Assembly (NCBI RefSeq): GCF_003611675.1
Contig: NZ_RAWA01000002.1
Location: forward strand, 1 to 64,000
Length of the DNA: 64,000 nt
DNA from: Corallococcus sp. CA053C
Lineage (GTDB): Bacteria > Myxococcota > Myxococcia > Myxococcales > Myxococcaceae
Direction of reading: 5' to 3'
Of this stretch, positions 55,114 to 62,540 are shown piece by piece; position 1 is the stretch's first letter, and each line of letters begins with the position of its first letter. The notes beneath the pieces are model-generated. The model made no database searches. It had not been told where the DNA came from and saw only the letters and a program-made list of their open reading frames with translations. The translations under genes were made by a program, and so were the position numbers.

Positions 55114-56320
55114 GACGGTTCCCCTTCTCACTCGACGCAAGCAGCGGCGTCAGGTCCTGGTTGCGCATCACCCGCTCCACCACATCCACCAGCTTCCGGG
55201 GCGTGCACCCGAAGCACGGGATCCCCAGCGCGGTGAGCTGCTCCGCCATCGCATGGTCATACGAGGGCCGGCCGCTGTCCGACAGCGCCAGCAGACACAG
55301 CACCTTCGAGCGTGAGTCCACCAACTGCCGCAGCCTCGCCACCAGCTCCTCGGCGTTGCCGCCCTCGTACAGGTCGGTGATGAGGATGAAGAGCGTCTTC
55401 TCCGGCCGGCGCACGTAGTGCTCCTGCGCGTACGCCACCGCCCGGTTGATGTCCGTGCCGCCACCCAGCTGCGCGGAGAACAGCACCTCCACGGGGTCGG
55501 ACAGCATGGGCGTCATGTCCGCGATCTCCGTGTCGAAGAGGACGAGGCTGGTCCGCAACACGTCCAGCGACGCGAAGATGGCCGCCATCACGGAGCTGTA
55601 CACCACGCTCTCCGCCATGGACCCGGACTGGTCCACCACCAGCGTCACGTCCCATTCGTGGTGCCGCCGCTGGTTGGGCCAGAAGTAGAAGCGCTCCGGG
55701 ATGAGCCGCTTGCGCTCCGAATCCCAGCCCTTCAGGTTCGCGCGGATGGTGCGCCGCCAGTCGATGTTCCTCGCGATGGGGATGGGGCTCGTCCGGTCCC
55801 GCCTCAGCGCCCCGAGCACCGCCGTCCGCAGCGGCGACTCCAGCTTCTTGCGCAGGTCGTCCACCACCTCGCGGATGATGCCGCGCGCCAGGTCCTTCGC
55901 CTGGTCCGGGATGAGCCCGCGCGCGCTCACCAGCGTCGTCACCAGCTCCACGTTCTTGTCCAGGAACGGCAGGGTCTCCGGCTCGAAGAGCAGCTGCGTG
56001 AGCCCCTTGCGCTCGATGGCGTCCTTCTGCACCAGCGCGATGACGTCGTCCTGGAAGAAGTCGCGCAGCGCCCCCAGCCACTTGGGCAGGTACGGCTTGG
56101 AGCCGCCCCGGCCCGCGGAGCGCTCGCCGTAGACGAAGGAGAGCGTGTCATCCAGCTCCTCCAGGTCGCCGTCGCCCAGGCCCACCGTGTCCGCGCCCGC
56201 CCTCAGCGCGCCCAGCGACGGACAGGAGCCCGTCTTCTCCGCCTCCGGGCCCAGCGCCAGGCGCCAGCGCAGCAACGCATCGCGGTCCTTCGGTTCCAGG
56301 TCCTTGGGGTCCACGCTCAT
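55106..56320 (-). CDS. von Willebrand factor A domain protein of the MoxR module
   Basis: Cytosolic vWA protein, 404 residues. The C-terminal vWA domain (about 222-385) has an intact metal-ion-dependent adhesion site: DQSGSMAES (Asp230, Ser232, Ser234), GGGTDINRA and LITDLYEGG. The N-terminal half (1-215) is helical and of the type that contacts MoxR ATPases (LTQLLFEPETLPFLDKNVEL, RGIIREVVDDLRKKLES). No membrane segment. ATG 56320 overlaps the DUF5682 stop (ATGA), and its own end overlaps the SWIM gene. In the family, vWA subunits deliver ATPase force to a client held through the metal site; the client here is likely encoded in the same operon. Confidence 0.9.
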   Translation of the reverse strand: MSVDPKDLEPKDRDALLRWRLALGPEAEKTGSCPSLGALRAGADTVGLGDGDLEELDDTLSFVYGERSAGRGGSKPYLPKWLGALRDFFQDDVIALVQKDAIERKGLTQLLFEPETLPFLDKNVELVTTLVSARGLIPDQAKDLARGIIREVVDDLRKKLESPLRTAVLGALRRDRTSPIPIARNIDWRRTIRANLKGWDSERKRLIPERFYFWPNQRRHHEWDVTLVVDQSGSMAESVVYSSVMAAIFASLDVLRTSLVLFDTEIADMTPMLSDPVEVLFSAQLGGGTDINRAVAYAQEHYVRRPEKTLFILITDLYEGGNAEELVARLRQLVDSRSKVLCLLALSDSGRPSYDHAMAEQLTALGIPCFGCTPRKLVDVVERVMRNQDLTPLLASSEKGNRHG

Positions 56321-58629
56321 AGCAGGTCGTCCAGGTCATCGAGCGCCTTGCCCAGCTCCGCGCTCATGTCCTTCAACGTCTCCTTGTCCTTCTCTTCCAG
56401 CACGGCCTTCACCGCGCGGCCCTTGTCCTTCAAGTGCCGCACGCCCATCACGTTCTCCATCAGGTAGCGCCGCTCCGTGGCGCCCAGCGTGCCCAGCGCA
56501 CGCCTCAGCACCGGGAGCGTCTGCCGGAAGCGCTCCGGCTCCACGCCGCACAGGAACGCATCCAGCGCCTTCACCACCTCGCGGCTCTTCACCAGCACCA
56601 GCGCGTTCACCTGGAGGAAGCCCTCCAGGTACGCCGCCGCATCCGCCGGCTCCACCGCCAGCGACAGCCGCCGCCCCACCTCCAGCGCCACGTCCGACTC
56701 CGGCAGCTCCCGCGCCAGGTACAGCAGGCCCGTCGCGAGCCCCGCCGTCGCCGGGTGCACCACATGGCTCTCCATCAGCGCGCGCGCCTCCGCAAGCCAT
56801 CCCGCCTTGTCCGCGCGCGGCTGGGACAGCGCCACCTCGTGCAGCGTGCGCAGCGCCTCCAGCACCTTGGGCACCGCCTCCGGTGCGCACGCGCTGGCCT
56901 CGCGCACGCGCAAGAGCGCCCGCCCGAAGGTCTTCTCTCCCAGCGACGCCACCGCCTCGTCCCCCACGGCCGAGTGCGCGCGCGAGGTGCCGTACGCCAT
57001 CAGCCCCGACAGCGACCGGGCCGCCGACGCCAGCGAGGGCAGGTCCGCGTCCGTGGCCGCGTGCACGTCACAGGCCCGGAGCGCCGAGGCCACCGTCTGG
57101 GGACAGCCGGTGATGACGGACTCCAGCAGCACGTCCGCCGCCTCCGCCGTCGTCTTCGCCAGCGTCAGCCGCTCCTGGAGCACGCGCGTCGTCACGCCCT
57201 CCAGCGAGTCGCCGAGGACGATCTTCTCCACCAGCGCCACGTCCGTGGACGGCGTCCACTGCGCCTGCCAGGACTCACGCACCCGCGTGAGCGCCGCGTA
57301 GCCCCCGGCCTCGGTGGCCGCCTGCGCGCGCGAGCCCGTGCCCGACAGCGTCGCGTACGGGACGCCCGCCACACGCAGCCGGTGGAGGAACACGGACGAG
57401 CCCACCTCCACCTCGTTGTTGAGCCGCAGCGCGAACGTCTCCGCGCTGTCCGTGCGCGGCAGCCGCCGCTCGCCCACCTCGCGCCAGAACTCCGCCTGGA
57501 GCGAGTTCTGCCCGATGCGGCTCGCCACCTGCCCCACCTGGTGGCCGATGACGCTCTTCCACAGGAAGTCGTCCACGTGCGTCGCGTCGCCCCGGCACAG
57601 CGTGGCCACCGTCGCCTCGCGCAGCTCATCCAGACCCGGCGCGCTCTTCTCGCGCAGGTCCGACAGCATCACCGCCAGCCGGTACGCCTCCAGCACGTCC
57701 GACAGCGACGCGGAGAAGCCGCGCATCCGCAGGTGGCTCGCGAAGTCCAGCAGCACCTCCAGCGTGGCGCGCCGGAAGTCGCAGTGGGCCTCGTGGGCCT
57801 TCTGGTAGAAGTGCGGCGCCCGGTTGCCCGCGCCGTACCCCAATTGCTCCGCGAGCCGGGGGAAGCTGAACGGAATCACCGTCACCGCGCACGGCACGCC
57901 CGGGGGCAGCTTCGCCTCCAGCGCGGGCTCCACGTCCCCGGCCACGAAGGCCGCGATGTGCGCCGCGCCCGCCACCACCGCCACCTTCTCCGGGGCCACG
58001 CCGCCCGCCACCACCTCCAGCACCTTGCGCGCCATGAAGGCGTCCCGCTGGCGGTGGTACCCCTGCCGGGGCCCGGCATTGATCACCTCCGCCCACGCCA
58101 GCAGCACCGGGCGGAACTGCTCGGGGCTCCAGTCCGGCGCCTCGAAGGCCGCCTCCCAGAACTCCTCGAACGAGCGGTAGCCCTGCGAGCGCGCGAAGGC
58201 GTCCGTCAGCGGCACCGCATCTTCAGAGACGGAGACAGGAGCACCCTCTGCCGCGACTTCGGCCTCGATTCCCAGCCCGGGTGCGTCGCGGTCCACCGCG
58301 AGGCTCACGCCCACCGGGATGTCGATGAACTCCACGCGCGCGCCATTCGCACGGGCCCAGCGCAGGGCCTGGTACTCCGGCGAATAGGCCGCGAAGGGCC
58401 ACAGCGAGGACGCCGGGGTGCCGTCCGTGCGGTAGCCCAGGATGGCCACGGGGGGCCGCGTCTGCGCGTCGCACAGCACGTCCACCATCCCCGTGGCATC
58501 GCACGGGCCTTCCACGAGGACGACCTCGGGCTTCACCTTCTCCAACCAGCGCTGGAGCACGGCGGTGGTGCGCGGCGAGTGGTGACGCACCGGGAAGTGC
58601 CGCACCCGGGAGAGCAGGGCGAAGTCCAT
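56317..58629 (-). CDS. DUF5682 family protein
   Basis: Cytosolic protein of the DUF5682 family, 770 residues. The N-terminal domain has the characteristic VRHFPVRHHSPRTT (His11, His16, His17) and VVLVEGPCDA (Glu40) motifs, a pattern suggesting a metal-dependent hydrolase-like site related in plan to EreA/TIKI-type domains. That relationship is inference. Further conserved-looking stretches are YHRQRDAFMARKVLEV and VAVVAGAAHIAAFVAG. The C-terminal half is helical with repeats (ALLRVREASACAPEAVPKVL). ATG 58629 shares one base with the MoxR stop (TGATG), and its end overlaps the vWA gene. Possible effector enzyme of the module. Confidence 0.85.
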   Translation of the reverse strand: MDFALLSRVRHFPVRHHSPRTTAVLQRWLEKVKPEVVLVEGPCDATGMVDVLCDAQTRPPVAILGYRTDGTPASSLWPFAAYSPEYQALRWARANGARVEFIDIPVGVSLAVDRDAPGLGIEAEVAAEGAPVSVSEDAVPLTDAFARSQGYRSFEEFWEAAFEAPDWSPEQFRPVLLAWAEVINAGPRQGYHRQRDAFMARKVLEVVAGGVAPEKVAVVAGAAHIAAFVAGDVEPALEAKLPPGVPCAVTVIPFSFPRLAEQLGYGAGNRAPHFYQKAHEAHCDFRRATLEVLLDFASHLRMRGFSASLSDVLEAYRLAVMLSDLREKSAPGLDELREATVATLCRGDATHVDDFLWKSVIGHQVGQVASRIGQNSLQAEFWREVGERRLPRTDSAETFALRLNNEVEVGSSVFLHRLRVAGVPYATLSGTGSRAQAATEAGGYAALTRVRESWQAQWTPSTDVALVEKIVLGDSLEGVTTRVLQERLTLAKTTAEAADVLLESVITGCPQTVASALRACDVHAATDADLPSLASAARSLSGLMAYGTSRAHSAVGDEAVASLGEKTFGRALLRVREASACAPEAVPKVLEALRTLHEVALSQPRADKAGWLAEARALMESHVVHPATAGLATGLLYLARELPESDVALEVGRRLSLAVEPADAAAYLEGFLQVNALVLVKSREVVKALDAFLCGVEPERFRQTLPVLRRALGTLGATERRYLMENVMGVRHLKDKGRAVKAVLEEKDKETLKDMSAELGKALDDLDDLL

Positions 58630-59744
58630 CAGCCCCTCAGGAGCTTCTTGCTCGCGGAGTAGAGGTCCTTCCACGGACCCGGGCGGCCCTTGGCCACCGT
58701 CTCCATGTATTCGCGCAGCGCCTTCACGTCGTCCTCCTGCTCCTTCACCACCGCGCCCACCAGCGAGGCCGCCAGCTCGTGCGGCGTCACCGTCCCCGAA
58801 CCGAACTGCTGCGCGAGGATGGCGCTGTTGAACAGCACGCTGATGGCCTCCGCCGTGGACAGCACCGCCCCCGGGGTGCGCACCTTCGTCTTGCCGTCCT
58901 TCGTCACGCCCTTGCGCAGCTCCTGGAAGAGCGTCAGCAGCACGCGCGACAGCTCCTCCGGCGGCGGCACCCCCACCTGGTAGTCCGTGCGCAGCTCCGC
59001 CTCGCGCTTGGTGACGATTTGAATCTCCTGCTCCAGGTCCTCCACCACGGGCACGGTGACGAAGTTGAAGCGGCGCTTGAGCGCGGCGCTCATCTCGTTC
59101 ACGCCCCGGTCCCGCGTGTTCGCGGTGGCGATGAGGTTGAAGCCCCGTTGCGCGCTGGTGATCTCTCCCAGCTCCGGCACCGACACCTGCTTCTCCGACA
59201 GGATGGAGATGAGCGAGTCCTGGATCTCCGGCGACGTGCGCGTCACCTCCTCGAAGCGGGCGAACTTGCCCGTGCGCATCGCACGCAGGATGGGCGACGG
59301 CACCAGCGCCTCCGGCGACGGCCCCTGCGCGAGCAGCAGCGCGTAGTTCCACGAGTACTTGATGTGGTCCTCGCTGGTCCCCGCCGTGCCCTGGACCACG
59401 AGCCCCGACGTGCCGCTGACGGCCGCGGAGAGGTGCTCGGACAGCCAGCTCTTCGCGGTGCCCGGCTCACCCACCAGCATCAGCGCCCGGTCCGACGCGA
59501 GCGTGGCGATGCACACCTGCACGATGCCCCGGTCCCCCACGTACTTGGGCGTGATGGTGACGCCGCCCACGGGCTTGGGGCTGCCCAGGATGTACATCTC
59601 CACCGCGCGGGGCGACAGCGCCCAACCCGGTGGGCGGGGCTTGTCGTCGTGCGCCGCGAGGGCGTCCAGCTCGTTCTTGTACTTCGCTTCGGCAGGCAGG
59701 CGGATGTCCGGCATGGACTGCACGCTATCCATTCGGTCTGACAT
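58629..59744 (-). CDS. MoxR-type AAA+ ATPase
   Basis: AAA+ ATPase of the MoxR group, about 371 residues, first gene of the module. Walker A GEPGTAKSWLSEHL (residues 92-105); sensor-1 region LIATANTRDRG; arginine-finger region LKRRFNFVTV. The Walker B segment reads KFARFEEVTRTSPEIQDSL, with FEEV where most AAA+ proteins have LDE, as in several MoxR proteins of this subgroup. Hexameric chaperone-like remodeller acting with a vWA partner. Start 59744 is uncertain: GTG 59771, ATG 59732 and ATG 59714 are in frame. The promoter of the operon should lie in the 205 bases to the next divergent gene. Confidence 0.9.
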   Translation of the reverse strand: MSDRMDSVQSMPDIRLPAEAKYKNELDALAAHDDKPRPPGWALSPRAVEMYILGSPKPVGGVTITPKYVGDRGIVQVCIATLASDRALMLVGEPGTAKSWLSEHLSAAVSGTSGLVVQGTAGTSEDHIKYSWNYALLLAQGPSPEALVPSPILRAMRTGKFARFEEVTRTSPEIQDSLISILSEKQVSVPELGEITSAQRGFNLIATANTRDRGVNEMSAALKRRFNFVTVPVVEDLEQEIQIVTKREAELRTDYQVGVPPPEELSRVLLTLFQELRKGVTKDGKTKVRTPGAVLSTAEAISVLFNSAILAQQFGSGTVTPHELAASLVGAVVKEQEDDVKALREYMETVAKGRPGPWKDLYSASKKLLRG

Positions 59745-59949
59745 CCGGCAAACGCCCTGCCTGCCTCCCACGTCGTCTCAGGGCCTGGGGATTTCCTACC
59801 TGCCTCAGGCTTCGGAGGATGACGCCGTTCGCATCCGCGACCTGGACTGAGCGCTCATTGGAAAAGCCCGCGCGCACACGATCCACGAGCACTGCCCACT
59901 TGTTCTGGTAGAACGGAGACTCCCCGTTTCCCCCGGAATGGAGTCATCC

Positions 59950-60360
59950 ATGAAGCTTCCCCTGGCCTCGTCCCTGATGGTGCTGTGCTCCGTGTTCTCG
60001 CTGGCCTGCGGCACGGACGTGGCGGAGCCCACGCTCGCCGCGCAGGAGCAGTCGCTGCTCTCCATCGGCAAGTCCTGTTCGAGCGACTCCCAGTGTTCGA
60101 GCGGCCTGTGCTGGAACACCGCGGACTCGTACCCCACCTACAACCCTTCCTGGGAGAGTGGCAACGCATGCACGGTGGAGTGCACGTCCGGCACGGCGGG
60201 TGACACCTATTGCAAGCAGCTGGCGGCGCAGTACGGCGCGCCCTACCCCAGCAGCGCGCGGTGCCTGCACGCTCGCGGCGTCTACGACAACGGGGACGAC
60301 AGCATCGTGTACATCTGCGACCTGGTCCGCGCCGGCCTCGGGTCGTACTGGTCCGAGTAG
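59950..60360 (+). CDS. Small Cys-rich lipoprotein
   Basis: Lipoprotein, 136 residues. The signal ends LCSVFSLAC (Cys about 20); the mature part carries eight or more Cys (KSCSSDSQCSSGLCWN, NACTVECTSG, TYCKQLAAQ, ARCLH, YICDL) likely paired as disulfides, giving a compact envelope domain. No family recognised beyond a myxobacterial Cys-rich lipoprotein look. ATG 59950 with GGAG about 8 bases upstream. It diverges from the MoxR operon and precedes the ferritin-like lipoprotein by 180 bases. Confidence 0.75.
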   Translation: MKLPLASSLMVLCSVFSLACGTDVAEPTLAAQEQSLLSIGKSCSSDSQCSSGLCWNTADSYPTYNPSWESGNACTVECTSGTAGDTYCKQLAAQYGAPYPSSARCLHARGVYDNGDDSIVYICDLVRAGLGSYWSE

Positions 60361-60540
60361 CTTTCATCTTCAAGTCGCCCGAGGGGTCCGTGCCGGATGG
60401 GCGGGCCCCTCAGCTTTCTGATCATCCCTCGGTTTTCCGAGCACGCGGCGTCGCACTCCAGGGCCGTCTTCCCTGTGACGGAGCGCTGGCATCGCTGTTG
60501 CTGTAGCGCCGGGACACCTCATCTCCTCGGGAGCTGTCCC

Positions 60541-61866
60541 ATGCAAGTCCTCCGACTGCGCCACCTCTTCTCGCGCGCCCTGCGCGCCTCGCTCGCCACG
60601 CCCCTGGTCCTCGCGGGCTGCGGTCACGGTGGCGCGGACCTGGAGGGCTACACGGCGGTCGAATGCGACAACGGCGCCCCGGCCCTCAGCGACCTGACGA
60701 TTTCTCCAGCGCCGGACTTCATCCAGCTTCGCTACCGGAATACGTCCGGGAGTGGCGAGGCCTTTACCACGCAGGATGCGTCCTCCTCCGGACAGGCCTG
60801 CGCGACGGCCACCGACGTCGCCGCCTGTCAGACGGCCGTGGCGGAGGCCCTGCCCACCGAGGGCTTCAACAAGAACTGCTTGCAGTACTGCTCCGACAAC
60901 CACCTCGTCACCACGCGCGGTGACGAGGTGAAGACATATTCCACGATGGAGTCCCTCCAGGAACTGCTGGGCACCATCGACACCGAACAGGAGGCCGTGC
61001 TCAAGACCTTCGCTTCCGGCTACTGGCTGAGCTGCAGCGACCTGAAGCAGGGCGCGGTGAAGCGGAACTCCGACGGCACCTTCAACGTCATCGGGACCCG
61101 GGGCTACGCCTGCGGCAAGGGCACGGAGCTGACGCAGCACGTGGTGCAGGTGTCCGCCTCCGGCGAGGTGCGCGAGTTGGAGCACCACGTGCTGGAGAAG
61201 GGCACCAACAACTGCGCCATCGGCCGGCGGCCCGTGGGCCTCCAGGTCGCGGGCGGGTGCGAGAGCACGGATGCGCTCGGGCACTACTTCGCGGAGGCCG
61301 CGCACCTGGAGGCGGCGTCCGTCCATGCCTTCCTGCGCTTGCGTGAAGAGCTGGCGCTGCACGGCGCCGACGCGGGCCTCCAGGACGCGGCGCGCAGGAG
61401 CGCGATGGACGAGGTGATGCACACCGACGTGACGGGGCGGCTCGCGCGCCGCTTCGGCGCCACGCCCCAGCGTCCGGTCGTGGCCGAGCGTCCCCTGCGC
61501 CCGCTCTCCGAGGTGGCCCTGGACAACGCCGTGGAGGGCTGCGTGCGTGAGACGTACGGCGCGCTGGTGGCCCACTACCAGGCCCTGCACGCGCGCGACG
61601 CGGAAGTGCGCGAGGCCATGATGAGCATCGCCGAGGACGAGACGCGGCACGCGGGGCTGTCCTGGGACATCGACCAGTGGGCCCGTCCGCGCCTCTCCGC
61701 CCCGGAGCGGGAAGCGCTGCGCGAGGCCCAGCGGCAGGCGGTGGCGCTCTTGCGCGCGGAGGTCGCCGTGCCGCTCGACACGGGGCTCGTGACCGAAGCG
61801 GGCCTGCCCACGCCCGAGGTCGCCCTGTCCCTGCTCGACACGCTGGAGCAGGAGCTCTGGGCCTGA
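60541..61866 (+). CDS. Lipoprotein with C-terminal ferritin-like domain
   Basis: Exported lipoprotein, 441 residues: signal ending ATPLVLAGC (Cys about 27), an N-terminal Cys-containing domain (30-220) and a C-terminal four-helix ferritin-like domain. That domain shows paired carboxylate/His motifs AEAAHLEAASVHAF, DEVMHTDVTGR and DETRHAGLSWD, typical of a di-iron site. Possible peroxide or iron handling, or oxidation of a partner; no close enzyme recognised. ATG 60541 with GGGAG about 8 bases upstream. The next reading frame is a truncated paralogue of its first part, so this locus was once a tandem pair. Confidence 0.8.
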   Translation: MQVLRLRHLFSRALRASLATPLVLAGCGHGGADLEGYTAVECDNGAPALSDLTISPAPDFIQLRYRNTSGSGEAFTTQDASSSGQACATATDVAACQTAVAEALPTEGFNKNCLQYCSDNHLVTTRGDEVKTYSTMESLQELLGTIDTEQEAVLKTFASGYWLSCSDLKQGAVKRNSDGTFNVIGTRGYACGKGTELTQHVVQVSASGEVRELEHHVLEKGTNNCAIGRRPVGLQVAGGCESTDALGHYFAEAAHLEAASVHAFLRLREELALHGADAGLQDAARRSAMDEVMHTDVTGRLARRFGATPQRPVVAERPLRPLSEVALDNAVEGCVRETYGALVAHYQALHARDAEVREAMMSIAEDETRHAGLSWDIDQWARPRLSAPEREALREAQRQAVALLRAEVAVPLDTGLVTEAGLPTPEVALSLLDTLEQELWA

Positions 61867-62040
61867 GCACGAAAGCCCTTCGCTCGCGCTGGCTCTTCCC
61901 GCTCGCCCTGTCGCTGGGGGTGAGCGGCTGTGGTCCCGGGCTCGCGGACCTGGACGGCTACACCGCGATTGATTGCACGAAGGACCGCCCCGACATCGAC
62001 GGCCTGAAGCTCGCCCAGGCGGTGGACTCCTCATCCCCCA
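61863..62040 (+). pseudogene. Truncated paralogue of the ferritin-like lipoprotein
   Basis: A frame beginning at CTG 61863 (overlapping the upstream stop; AGGAG 8 bases before it) encodes a lipoprotein signal SLGVSGC then GLADLDGYTAIDCTKD, clearly matching GADLEGYTAVECDNG of the intact upstream gene. Similarity ends near 62030, where base composition drops. The frame stays open to 62303 but that tail resembles nothing and is low-GC. The best reading is a tandem paralogue whose 3' nine-tenths was replaced when foreign DNA arrived. The lack of ATG/GTG/TTG start also suggests decay, or ancestral coupling to the upstream gene. Confidence 0.65.
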
Positions 62041-62395
62041 TAAACACCACCACAAAGCCAACGCAGGACAAAACCTCCACACATAGCGGAAGCCCCTTGA
62101 AGATCGCACCCGCTTCTCACCCACATAATCCAGCAGTACACTGGCAAATAAAATCCACAACTGAGTGCACCCAGAACGCATGTCTCTTGAGCACTCTGGG
62201 AAGAGAATGCAACCCACTCAAAATAGCACCTGCGAGCACAACTATCGCACCGCGCGACTACCGCTACCCACGAAGCACTCCAGGCATTGCCAACTGGACT
62301 TGATTGAAGTCAACACACAAACCAAGCAACGAGCACTAGTTCCGTGCCCACTTGGAATGCCCCTATTATTTACTCAGGGAATGCAATCAGCTAAG

Positions 62396-62426
62396 CCGGC
62401 ACCTCGTCAGGCCCTGAAGAGGTCGG
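62396..62426 (+). ncRNA. Candidate structured RNA element upstream of avcD
   Basis: ACCTC at 62401-62405 pairs with GAGGT at 62419-62423, inside it TCAG pairs with CTGA around GCC, and outside CCG pairs with CGG across a two-base bulge. It ends about 115 bases before the deaminase start and is followed by a short A-run rather than T-run. It could be part of an AvcI-like inhibitory RNA; alternatively a terminator of an upstream transcript. Confidence 0.3.
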
Positions 62427-62495
62427 ACTAAAAACCACATGTACTCCAACGTAGACCTGCATCTAAGCCCCTGACCTATGGCACACTCGCCTTTT

Positions 62496-62505
62496 AGAGC
62501 GCTCT
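62496..62505. promoter_or_regulatory. AGAGCGCTCT palindrome before avcD
   Basis: Perfect 10-base palindrome ending 35 bases before the deaminase ATG; a possible operator. Confidence 0.3.
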
Positions 62506-62540
62506 GCCAGTAAACCGCCTTAAAGGTCGCTAGGTTGCCC

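Larger units (their letters stand above)
62041..62540. other. Low-GC stretch without a convincing gene, left part of a defence island
   Basis: About 500 bases with near-50% GC. Frames at 62165-62431 (plus) and 62387-62590 (minus) have no ribosome site or family look. Present are a compact hairpin (62396-62426), a palindrome (62496-62505), and two loosely similar segments near 62093 (ccccttgaagatcgcacc) and 62213 (cccactcaaaatagcacc). Upstream of avcD genes an antitoxin RNA (AvcI) is known, so this is the natural place for one. No tRNA or att-type direct repeat was found. Confidence 0.5.

Noticed and set aside
62165-62431. 88-codon plus-strand frame in the low-GC stretch
   Set aside because: No ribosome site, no codon bias or recognisable motif; it overlaps the hairpin and is better seen as non-coding.
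62041-62540. tRNA or integration site at the island edge
   Set aside because: No T-loop or acceptor-stem pattern, and no direct repeat matching the other visible edge was found.
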